Positions 55,501 to 64,000 of a DNA stretch of 64,000 nucleotides are shown piece by piece. This DNA comes from Talpa occidentalis (Eukaryota > Chordata > Mammalia > Eulipotyphla > Talpidae). Positions within the stretch are counted from its first letter, which is position 1, and every line of letters begins with the position of its first letter. The notes under the pieces are model-generated. The model was not told the origin of the DNA. It made no database searches and saw only the letters and a list, made by a program, of their open reading frames with translations. The translations under genes were made by a program, and so were the position numbers. The stretch is taken from assembly GCF_014898055.3 (NCBI RefSeq), contig NW_023601212.1, positions 42,582,329-42,646,328 of the forward strand. Reading direction: 5' to 3'.

Positions 55501-58500
55501 TAAGGGCTCTAAAGAACAGGATGTAAGGCATCACATGGATGGTGGCTGGGCCTCCAAATTTGGAGCCTGTTTTCATCTGCATGGGATGGCTGGGACTGTA
55601 GAGATTGGCTAACTGTGTGAGCATATGACAGGCAGGTTAGCATTTGCCTAAAAATCTGTTGCCAGGATACCCTGATGCTTTGGAGAAAGTCAGGTGTTCC
55701 ATTGACTAGACCACAGAAAGGTTCTGCCTCCTACTGTGTGCCCTTTAGTGTAACCCTTCTCTGTGAGACTCAGTTTCCTTATTTGCAAACAGGACAGGCT
55801 AATTCCCATCTTGAGTCATTTTGAGGATCAGGAGGCCTTGACAGAAGTAAAACACTTGCAGAGGGTCTGGATGAGTGGGGGGAGGACAAGTGGGTGTAGT
55901 GACCTCACAAGGGTCTCTCCTATCTTCCATCTTGCCCTCCAGCTCAGAGCCTGACCACCTGCGAGGTCTGCGGCGCCTGCTTTGAGACACGGAAAGGCCT
56001 GTCCAGCCATGCACGCTCCCACCTGCGGCAGCTGGGGGTTGCTGAGTCAGAGAGCAGTGGTGCCCCCATCGACCTCCTTTATGAGCTTGTGAAGCAGAAG
56101 GGCCTGCCTGACACTCACCTTGGGCTGCCCCCGGGTCTGACCAAGAAGACCAGCTCACCGAAGGAGGTGGTTGCTGGGGCCTCCCGGCCAGGCCTGCTCA
56201 CCCTGACCAAGCCCCTGGATGCTCCTGCTGTCAACAAGGCCATCAAGTCTCCTCCTGGCTTCTCAGCCAAGGGTCTGGGTCACCCACCGAGTTCCCCACT
56301 CCTCAAGAAGGCACCGCTGGCCCTGGCAGGCTCCCCCACCCCCAAGAATCCTGAAGACAAGAGCCCCCAGCTGTCCCTGAGCCCCCGGCCGGCCTCCCCA
56401 AAGGCACAGTGGCCCCAGTCTGAGGACGAGGGGCCTCTGAACCTCAGTGAGTTCGGGCCCCGGGAGCCAAGGGAGGTCCTGGCATTGGGAGGGATGGGAC
56501 CTCAAATTGGGCTTCAGGGCCCAGGGTGGGGAAAGGAGGGAACTGCAGCTCCTATGTCCTGGGTTGGCCAGGTCAGAGCATTGGTTGGGGTGTTGTATCT
56601 CCTGTTGGGCTGTCCATGCTGCGTATTACCATCCCCTTCCCCCTTTCCATCATTGTTCTTCCCCTGAAGACCTGGCCATGACTGTTGAGCCTGCCAGTGT
56701 CATTCTCACAACTTAGATGCAGCTTTTGTCCTTCTCTGGGTCTGAGGGTTAGGGCAGTGAAGGTGACCAGAGCTCCCATGGGCCTGGCTCCCTGGTGGGG
56801 CATTGTGGATCCTTCAGACAGGAGGCTCCATAGTTGGCCCTGTCATCACAACTGCCTAACTGTTCTGTGCAGAGGCACCTCCGACTGTGCCCAAGTATGG
56901 CGCTGTGCCTCCTGGGCTGCCTATGGGCACAGCAAAGTAGGGTTTAGGAAGAAAACACCCAGGTATGGTGAGCAAGTTTAACCAGGCATCCCCCAAGAAA
57001 TCAGGTTTTCCTGATTTCCTGTTTGTGGGTATTAGAGTCTGGGTCTGACCTCCCCTATTCCAAATTGGCATGAATGTTCCAGGAAGCTGCTTGCACTATC
57101 TTCTGTGCTGCCAGGAGCAACTGTGCCTTTGGCTATGTGACGCTTAGTAGCTGGGTCGGTCCCTGCTTTGCACCTGTCACCTGCCTAGCACAGCCCCATA
57201 GCTGGGGTCCCAGAGAATAAGATCCTCAAGCACTGGATAGTGCCACCATCTCTCCACCCCACATCTTCACATTCTCCATACTCACCTTGATGCCAAGGGT
57301 TCAGGCAGGGAACAGGACTTCCTGCTTCCCCAAATCTCATAAAATAAATTTGTGGCACTAGTCTTGAACCCCCAATGGCCTGGGCAGCCGAGAATCATAC
57401 TAGGCCCTCCTGCTCAGTCCCCCAGGGCCGGCCAAAGTGGCGGCCGTGAACCCCCCCCTGTGTTTTGTCTCCGCAGCTTTAGATAGTGCCGGGGGCAGAG
57501 AGCTGGACTGCCAGCTGTGCGGTGCCTGGTTTGAGACCCGCAAGGGCCTGTCCAGCCACGCCCGCGCCCACCTGCGCCACCTGGGCGTCAGCGACCCGGA
57601 CGCCAAGGGATCCCCCATAGACGTGCTCCACGGGCTCATCAGGAGGGACGGCGTCCAGATCCGCCTCCCACCAGGGCGCGGCGCCCTGGCCCACCTGGGT
57701 CGCCCTCCTCTGGCCTCCGCGGCCTTCTCCTTGCTCCCCCCCCCACCGCCGGCCAAGAAGGCCAAGCTGAAGGCCACGGGTATGGCCAACCCCTGGGGGA
57801 AGCAGGACCTCTCGGCCGCTGCAGCCGCTGGCATTTTCTGGGCCTCTGATGTGGAGCCATCTCCTCTCAACCTCTGTAGGTTCTCACTTCAGCTGCCTCC
57901 TCCTCCCTGCGGGCCCTGGAGCCCCTCCCGGGGGGGTGTTCACAGCCCCCAATCTACTCCCTCCTTGCTTGGGCAGGGAGTAGACAAGGGGCCCTTGGCA
58001 GGGGACCGGTTCTGCTGAGAGATCTCACTGGCAGTCGGCTGCTAGGCTCTCTCTCTTGGCCTTTGACCTCTATGACTATGACCTTCCCTGAGAATGAAGG
58101 CCAAGGGTTGGGTACTGCCTTTTTGGTGTGGAACATGCCCATAGTTGCCCCTTAGAGTGACTGCTTAGGTGGTTGCTTCCTGCCCTCTTGCCCCTTTCCT
58201 TATGGGGACCCACAGAGCCTTGGAGTCTTGATTCCATTCTTCTCCACCAGAACTGAGGGCCCATGTGCTCTCTGGAGCCTCACCTCGCTCCTGCCAGGTG
58301 TCTGGCCTCCCACCCCACTCCTCAGCTCCCTGGCTTGCACCTGCCCTCCACCGCCACCCCAACCCATGGGTGTGCGCTGCCCACACCCAGATGACCAGGA
58401 TACCCACAGGTGACAATGCTAATGGTGTCCAGGGTGTTCACTGCCCCTTTTTCTTCCTCCTGCTGCAGCCTCAGGCCCAGAGCCAGCACGGGACATCCGC

Positions 58501-61500
58501 TGTGAGTTCTGCGGTGAGTTCTTTGAGAATCGCAAGGGCCTGTCCAGCCACGCACGTTCCCACCTGCGGCAGATGGGTGTGACTGAATGGTACGTCAATG
58601 GCTCACCCATCGACACACTGCGGGAGATCCTCAAGAGACGGACCCAGTCCCGGCCTGGAGGACACCCTAACCCACCAGGGCCTAGCCCAAAAACCCTGGC
58701 CAAGGTGGTGGGCAGTGGAGGTCCTGGCAGCTCACTGGAAGCCCGCAGTCCCGCAGACCTTCACATCTCACCCCTGGCCAAGAAGTTGCCACCGCCACCA
58801 GGCAGCCCCCTAGGCCACTCACCAACTGCTTCTCCTCCTACGGCCCGGAAGATGTTCCCAGGCCTGGCTGCACCCTCCCTGCCTAAGAAGCTGAAGCCTG
58901 AACAAATGCGGGTGGAGATCAAGCGGGAGATGCTGCCAGGGGCCCTTCATGGGGAGTCTCACCCATCTGAGGGTCCCTGGGCTGCACCTCGGGAAGACTT
59001 GACCCCTCTGAACCTATGTAAGTGTGACCCTGGGGAAGGGCAGGGAGAACAGGTAGAGGGGCCTCCTCCCCACCTCCCCTTGGGGGTACCCAGAGTGCCC
59101 AGGTTTGAAGTGGAAGGGAGGATACACAGGTTCAGAGAATGAGGAGCTAACTGCACATTCCTACTATGCAGACTCCCGACTAAGCTCCTGCTTGATTCTC
59201 CTACATGAGGGAGGCAGAATTGTGTCATTCAGGGATGGCATCTTCAGTCAGTTGATAGTTACTGTCAACCAGGTTCTAGGAAAAAAGACCACAAGGATCA
59301 ATTAGTGATGTTTGTCATGGCAGGAATATAGGCAGAAGTAGGTGTCTGAACTGTGTCTTTCTGATGTTCCTGGTCACTAAGAACTTGACATTTGGAGTCA
59401 GGTTCAAGTCATGATTTCAGCTGCTCCACAGTCTAGCAACACGTGATCCTGGCAGGTTTCCTCTTTTGGAAAATGGAGATCAGCGTGGTCCCATCTCTGT
59501 TCGGTTTTCTCAAGTGGTGGAAATCACTTAGCACAGTGCCAGGTTAAACAGTTCTCTGTATGCAGTAATTGTACCTCTACCTGTCACCTGATCCCGTCTC
59601 CCATTGTCACTGTATTCGTTCTTCTCAGGTTGGCTGAACTGTGTGCTGAGTGGTGAGGTTGGACCAAGCCTCCACCTTAGCACTTAAGTACATATTTCAT
59701 GCCAGCTTTGTGTCATGTGCTTTGGCTTCTGTGTTAGGCCCTTCCAGTAATGCTGGGAGGTGGAGGTTTCCATGTACATTTTGATGAGGAGGAAACTGAG
59801 GCTCAGAGAGGAAAAGTGGCTTGTCTAACATCACACAGGGGATCCCAACCAAACTGGCATCTGAGCCCAGGATGAAGGGAGCACTTGCTCCACAGCGCTT
59901 CACAATGTCACAGGTAGTCATTGTAAAGCCAGCTAGAACTTGAAGTGACAGAACAAGCAGACCAGGACATACATGAGGGCCTCTGGAAGCAGACAAGGGA
60001 GTGGGTCTTTCAGATTTGGGGTGCATGGATGAGGCAGTCAGGCAGCTGGCACTTAATTTGGGCCTTGAGCTTGGAGGCTTCCCGCCGGCAGCTGCCGCCT
60101 CCTTCTCCTCCCCTTTCCCCATCCTGGACCCCCTGCAGCGTCCCGGGCAGAGCCAGTGCGTGATATCCGCTGTGAGTTCTGTGGCGAGTTCTTCGAGAAC
60201 CGCAAGGGTCTGTCGAGCCACGCGCGATCCCACCTGCGGCAGATGGGTGTGACTGAGTGGTCTGTCAATGGCTCGCCCATTGATACGCTACGGGAGATCC
60301 TCAAAAAGAAGTCCAAGCCATGCCTCATCAAGAAGGAGCCACCTGCGGGAGACTTGGCCCCTGCCTTGGCTGAGGACGGCCCCCCCACAGCGGCCCCTGG
60401 GCCCATGCAGGGGCCCCTGCCACTGGCGCCTATGGCTGGCCGGCTGGGTAAACCAGGAGCTGGCCCAGCCCAGGTTCCCCGTGAGCTCAGCCTGGCACCC
60501 ATAACTGGTGCCAAGCCCTCAGCCACAGGCTACCTGGGCTCAGTGGCAGCCAAGCGACCTTTGCAGGAGGACCGCCTCCTCCCGGCAGAGGTCAAGGCCA
60601 AGACATACATCCAGACTGAACTGCCCTTCAAGGCAAAGACCCTCCATGAGAAGACCTCCCACTCCTGTAAGCAGTGGGTGGCAGGGTCCTGGGAGGGCAT
60701 TTACTGGGGCCTGCAGGACCGGGCATGACCCCGTTCACTCTGACCCCCCCCAGCAGGGGCCCCTTGGCAAGGCTCTGGTGGGATGTGGGATTCTGACTCG
60801 GACAGGGCTTTCTGGGGCCCCTTGCTCCCTTGGGGCTGGGGCTCAACAGCACCCCTCTGCCCCACAGCCACTGAGGCCTGTTGTGAGTTGTGTGGCCTTT
60901 ACTTCGAAAACCGCAAGGCTCTGGCCAGCCACGCAAGGGCACACCTGCGGCAGTTTGGTGTGACAGAGTGGTGCGTGAACGGCTCACCCATTGAGACACT
61001 CAGCGAATGGATCAAGCACAGGCCCCAGAAGGTGGGCGCCTACCGCAGCTACATCCAGGGCGGCCGCCCCTTCACCAAGAAGTTCCGCAGTGCTGGCCAT
61101 GGCCGCGATGGTGACAGGCGGCCGCCCCTGGGGCTGGCACCTGGGGGCCTGGCCATGGTGGGCCGCAGTGCCGGGGGTGAGCCAGGGCTCGAGGCAGGCC
61201 GAGCAGCCGACAGTGGTGAACGGCCTCTAGCAGCCAGTCCACCAGGCACAGTGAAGGCTGAGGAGCATCAACGGCAAAATATAAACAGTGAGTGCTGGTG
61301 GAGAGGGTTGTGAGGGCAGTGGGCACTTGGAAAGTCCTGTGCTGCCTCTGTCACCAGCTGTACTGTATTATGGTGCCCCATAGGATCTGCCCTTTGCTTG
61401 CTGAAGGCAGGAACTCCCCAGGGGGCCTCACACTCCAGCTTATCTCCTGTTCATCTCCCTACCTTTTCCCACCTCAGAGTTTGAACGCCGACAAGCCCGC

Positions 61501-62920
61501 CCTCCAGATGCCTCTGCAGCCCGGGGAGGCGAGGAAGCCAATGACCTGCAGCAGAAGCTGGAGGAGGTCCGGCAACCCCCACCCCGGGTTCGGCCGGTTC
61601 CCTCCCTGGTGCCCCGACCCCCCCAGACTTCACTTGTCAAGTTTGTTGGCAACATCTACACCCTGAAGTGCAGGTACAAGGTCTCTGGGGGAGGGAGGGT
61701 AAGTGGAAGGAAGGGAGGGAGATAGGGAGACCATCTAGTTGGGGCTTAGCCTTCCAGAGCCTCAGAATAGGACAAGGTTAGTGAGGTTCAGAAGATTGAG
61801 TCCCAAGGACTTCTCTGAGGTGTGGCTGGACCCAAGCTAAGGGGTTCTCAGAGCATCAGGCTAAGATCTGGAGTTTTGTAACCACCAGCCAGACATGCGT
61901 TCAAATGCCATAGTTTGGTGACTTAAGAATTTGGTGACTTTGGACAAGGACTTCCTTTCTGCTCCAGACATCAATATCTTCACCAGTAAAACTACATTGG
62001 GAACATCCTACCTGGCAGATTTTTTATCAGGATTAAGAGTTGAATATTTAGAAAGCACTTCGCTTCTGAACCAGCAGACCACCTGGAGCAAATGTCAACC
62101 TGGGAAAGAAAAAAAAAATTGGTTGTAGTTAATTCTTACCAAAGTACTCACTTTCATCAGAAGGCCAAGAAACTGGGACTCCGAAACATGAGGGGGACCC
62201 ACCACGCAGGCCAAGTTAGAAGTCCAATTTGAACCAAGTCTCTAGAGCCACAAACTAAGGCTCTGAGACCTGTGGTACTCAAGGACAGGCACAGTGTGGA
62301 AGGGTAAGGTGTGCTTCTATAGGGCCTCCCCCATCTCACATTATGTGCTTCAATCAGATGGTGAAGGTGCTCTGGAAGCTTAGTGATTCTTTTCCGACTT
62401 CTGAACCAGCAGCCCTTCCTGAGCATAGAGACAGGGGTCTTCTTCAAGGGACCCCACCATACCCTGTGATAGGTATAGAAGGTGCGTGCACTTGTGTGTG
62501 CGCGCACGCACACACACGCATGCATGCACGCATGCGCGCGCGCAGAAACATCTTACCTCTGGGCTCCCCTTCCTCAAATCCTGACTTTCTGTATCCATAT
62601 TGAGTAGCAGCAGGTGTGCCTGACATTCAGGGTATATAACTAACAGTGTAGGGATATGGGCAGGGTTATGCATCTGCCTCTGCTCATGGCTTTGTCTTCT
62701 CCTTCCCTCTGATTTACCCTCTTCCTTCCCACCCCCCCCCCACCCCCCCGCCACATACAGGTTCTGTGAGGTGGAATTCCAGGGGCCCCTCTCCATCCAG
62801 GAGGAATGGGTGCGGCATTTACAGCGGCACATCCTGGAGATGAATTTTTCCAAAACGGACCCCCAACCTGACGAGCCCCAGGCGCTGCAGGCACAGACAG
62901 CGGCAGCTGAGGCACCCTAA
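40502..62920 (+). CDS. WIZ: WIZ, widely interspaced zinc finger protein (long isoform)
   Basis: Coding exons: 40502-40706, about 47175-49358, 50544-50867, 55943-56446, 57477-57875, 58469-59017, 60139-60666, 60868-61287, 61478-61673, 62761-62920. This gives about 1822 aa if the second exon starts at 47175. That acceptor (ccctcccttgccctag) is phase-matched with a good pyrimidine tract, but the choice is uncertain. Family knowledge: WIZ stabilises the G9a/GLP H3K9 methyltransferase complex and links it to CtBP in the nucleus; its C-terminal finger binds G9a/GLP. Seen: 12 C2H2-type fingers. Five are in the large exon (CIEC, CGEC, CPKC, CVFC and CPYC starts), one each in the next six exons, and a last one (CRFCEVEF) split by the final intron. 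Fingers 6-11 share the signature GLSSHAR.HLR. Each is followed about 20 residues later by a (S/A)PI..L motif. PLNL motifs end three exons, resembling CtBP-binding sites. No frame breaks were found. Confidence 0.93.
40845..40965 (-). repeat. MIR after WIZ first coding exon
   Basis: CCCATTTTACAATTGTGAAA and CCAAGGTTGCCCAGTGGG match antisense MIR. Confidence 0.65.
41225..41600 (-). repeat. L2-like in WIZ intron
   Basis: CATGCTATGTGCCAAGCTC, TTCTAGGTGCTGGGGAGAAA and AGGTGCAAGGGCCCTG follow antisense L2. Confidence 0.6.
44140..44365 (+). mobile_element. MER20-like hAT element in WIZ intron
   Basis: GGGACACTGGCAATATCTGG, GGCTATTGGCATCAAGTAGG and GTGCTGAGGTTGAGAAAC follow the MER20 consensus as I recall it. 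Confidence 0.7.
44935..45290 (-). repeat. L2-like in WIZ intron
   Basis: TTTACTACCAGCTACATGCC, GGCCTCAGGAACTTCTATGC and later AGGCAGAAAGAATAGCCAAT are diverged antisense L2 phrases. Confidence 0.5.
45895..45985 (+). repeat. MIR fragment in WIZ intron
   Basis: GAGCCTCAGTTTCCTCATCT then GTAAAATGGGG is the MIR core in sense. Confidence 0.8.
46232..46498 (-). other. unidentified 88-codon frame in WIZ intron
   Basis: An open frame antisense to WIZ with a balanced, protein-like composition (a VVLEKHFASPDALLP stretch, then acidic and hydrophobic residues). No family recognised, no promoter or splice structure seen. It could be a decayed retrocopy or chance. Confidence 0.15.
51140..51300 (-). repeat. 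MIR in WIZ intron
   Basis: CCATTTTACAGATGAGGAAA followed by CTGAGGCCCAGAGAGC and GGTCACACAGCTGG is a well-kept antisense MIR. Confidence 0.85.
51312..51480 (+). mobile_element. hAT/MER-type DNA transposon fragment in WIZ intron
   Basis: GCTGTCCAATAGAACTTTCT and CATGTGTGGCTGTTGAGCA match a widespread mammalian MER element; I am not sure of the family name. Confidence 0.55.
53170..53790. promoter_or_regulatory. WIZ: CpG island: internal WIZ promoter
   Basis: Dense CpG sequence inside the WIZ intron, starting just before the alternative first exon. AAGATGGC at 53344 is a YY1-type site that includes the initiator ATG. GGGGCGGGGCGGAG at about 53256 is Sp1-like. Long CCG/CGC runs (53500-53540) encode the proline-rich segment. 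Confidence 0.8.
53346..62920 (+). CDS. WIZ: WIZ short isoform from the internal promoter
   Basis: An alternative first coding exon (53346-53592, ATG in a GCCAAGATGGCC context) encodes an Ala/Pro/Gly-rich N-terminus with two proline runs. It ends in phase 1 at a good donor (G|GTAAGA). It joins exon 54858-55028, which encodes MVAMDLGS...SKQELPDLK and also starts and ends in phase 1. It then joins the shared zinc-finger exons from 55943 on, giving about 1057 aa with seven fingers. The known human short form, as I recall it, starts at the MVAMDLG methionine (ATG 54881 here), so either start may be used. This form lacks the five N-terminal fingers and finger 6 but keeps the PLNL motifs and the C-terminal G9a/GLP-binding finger. 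Confidence 0.85.
59670..59880 (-). repeat. MIR between two WIZ zinc-finger exons
   Basis: GAGGAAACTGAGGCTCAGAG and the ATCACACAGGG region mark an antisense MIR core. Confidence 0.7.
62493..62545. repeat. alternating purine-pyrimidine tract in last WIZ intron
   Basis: A run of TGTGTGCGCGCACGCACAC type followed by GCATGCATGCACGCATGCGC and a CG run: about 50 bp of almost perfect purine-pyrimidine alternation. Confidence 0.9.
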
Positions 62921-63502
62921 CACAGAAGCATTCCAGATCTCCTCTCGTGCCACCTCTGTCTCCTCTTCCTCCTCAATCTTTTCCTCCCTCCGTTCCCTCT
63001 TTCTTTTCCGTTTCCAAAGGAGCAAGCCAGAACCTCAAACCGGCACCCTTTGGGGCCGGGCACACTACAGCCGGGGCGTCCTTACCCCAGCCTGAGGACA
63101 CTGGGGCCACAGGGCAACTTCCTCCAGCCCACCCTCACCCATTCCAGCAGGGTCAATGGCCAGGTCTCTGGTCACAGGGGAAGCAGGCCAGCACTCCCCT
63201 GTGTCTAGCAGCCAGATAGGGTTATGTTTGCTATCTGTGGCCATTTGCAAAGATCCCAAAGACCCCTGTCCTGGTTCCCTTTTGCCCTGGTGAATATCCT
63301 CTCACTGCACGCTCATGCGAACACAGATACACGCATACACCTCGTCGTGAGACCCGGGATCTGCCCCAGCCCCCCAGTTCCTGAGTTGAACAACCACGTC
63401 ATGCCACGGTGCTTGCTCAGGGGAAGGCACACTCCCTTTGTAGGCCTGATAGGGCCTGGGAGCTCCCCACTGAGTCCACAATGCCACGGAAATCCTGTTG
63501 AC

Positions 63503-63537
63503 ACCCCCCCCCACACACACACACACACCCACCCCCC
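63503..63537. repeat. C-run and (CA)n in WIZ 3' UTR
   Basis: C-run, about nine CA units, then another C-run. Confidence 0.9.
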
Positions 63538-63874
63538 CTGGGGCCTTCCCGGCTGGGAAGAGCTCAGAGCTGACAGCTGCCTCCTGCCATGTCAAGGCCC
63601 CCTCAGAGCCCCTGGACTCCAGGGCCCAGGAAGGGGTGGGGGTGGGACTCTTCTCCCCCACCCCTGGCCCCTCCCTCTTTTCACTGTTGCTTTCTATGTA
63701 TAGCTCCCTAGACCTTTCACTTTTTTAAAAACGCGTTTTGTGTAGAGAATAAGGAACGTGGATCTTTTTATTTTGCAACCCTGGGCCAGCTAGAAACTGG
63801 GAGTCGATTGACCTTTTAACTTTTTTCAGTGGCCACATTTTGGTTATCGATGTACCTAGAAGTATGTAAATTAG

Positions 63875-63880
63875 ATTAAA
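63875..63880 (+). terminator. WIZ: WIZ polyadenylation signal ATTAAA
   Basis: ATTAAA is followed at about 63919 by a GTGTGTTTTTCTGT downstream-type element. This pairing makes it the best site in the last kilobase; no AATAAA is seen in the 3' UTR. Confidence 0.6.
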
Positions 63881-64000
63881 TTTCTCTTCTGGAAACACCC
63901 CAGGGCAGGCGGCCAGCGTGTGTTTTTCTGTCAACTGGACAGGCTGGCATTGTTTGGCAGCCAGGGCTGGGATCAAGCTGTCTCTGCTCAGAACCCCTGG

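Larger units (their letters stand above)
62921..63895 (+). other. WIZ: WIZ 3' untranslated region
   Basis: Sequence from the TAA to the likely cleavage site. It contains a C-run/(CA)n tract (63503-63537) and T-rich stretches near the end. No competing coding frame was recognised. Confidence 0.7.

Noticed and set aside
1..64000. CRISPR arrays, bacterial operons, tRNA or rRNA genes
   Set aside because: None seen. The tRNA-like matches are SINE heads with A-rich tails and target duplications.

Overview
This is mammalian genomic DNA (spliced genes with GT-AG introns, CpG-island promoters, L1, L2, MIR and MER20-type repeats). Three genes lie head to tail on the + strand: PGLYRP2 (secreted N-acetylmuramoyl-L-alanine amidase), RASAL3 (Ras GTPase-activating protein of blood cells) and WIZ (multi-zinc-finger subunit of the G9a/GLP histone methyltransferase complex). 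From memory this is the gene order of human 19p13.12, read from the opposite strand. The species cannot be fixed from the genes. A tRNA-derived SINE of about 260 bp, present five times with target-site duplications, resembles my recollection of Rhin-1-type SINEs of rhinolophoid bats, so a bat or other laurasiatherian is my tentative guess.

Layout. Bases 1-20,000 are gene-free and repeat-rich: five SINEs (all on +), a twin-primed L1 with a SINE inside it, a second 5'-truncated L1, older L1, L2, MIR, MER20-like and TA-flanked MITE-like copies, and several microsatellites. PGLYRP2 occupies 20,125-25,179 (5 coding exons, 566 aa, intact). RASAL3 occupies about 27,250-37,265 (17 coding exons, 1010 aa, intact). 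A TGGA-type simple repeat at 38,040-38,330 separates it from a strong CpG island (38,620-39,640), the promoter of the long WIZ form. WIZ fills the rest: a non-coding first exon, a first coding exon at 40,502, a large exon of about 2.2 kb with five zinc fingers, a second internal CpG-island promoter at about 53,350, and a row of cassette exons each carrying one zinc finger, ending with TAA at 62,920 and a 3' UTR with an ATTAAA signal at 63,875.

Reading frames were checked by adding exon lengths and joining codons across every intron. PGLYRP2 and RASAL3 give continuous open frames with correct splice sites throughout; WIZ does so for every junction except the 5' edge of its largest exon, where the acceptor is chosen by phase and remains uncertain. 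The genes are unrelated in function (antibacterial amidase, Ras inactivation in lymphoid cells, chromatin repression) and do not form a pathway. I see no previously undescribed system. The most informative observations are the modular phase 1-1 zinc-finger exons and two promoters of WIZ, the PGLYRP2 stop codon lying inside its own polyadenylation signal, and the L1/SINE insertion history of the left third.
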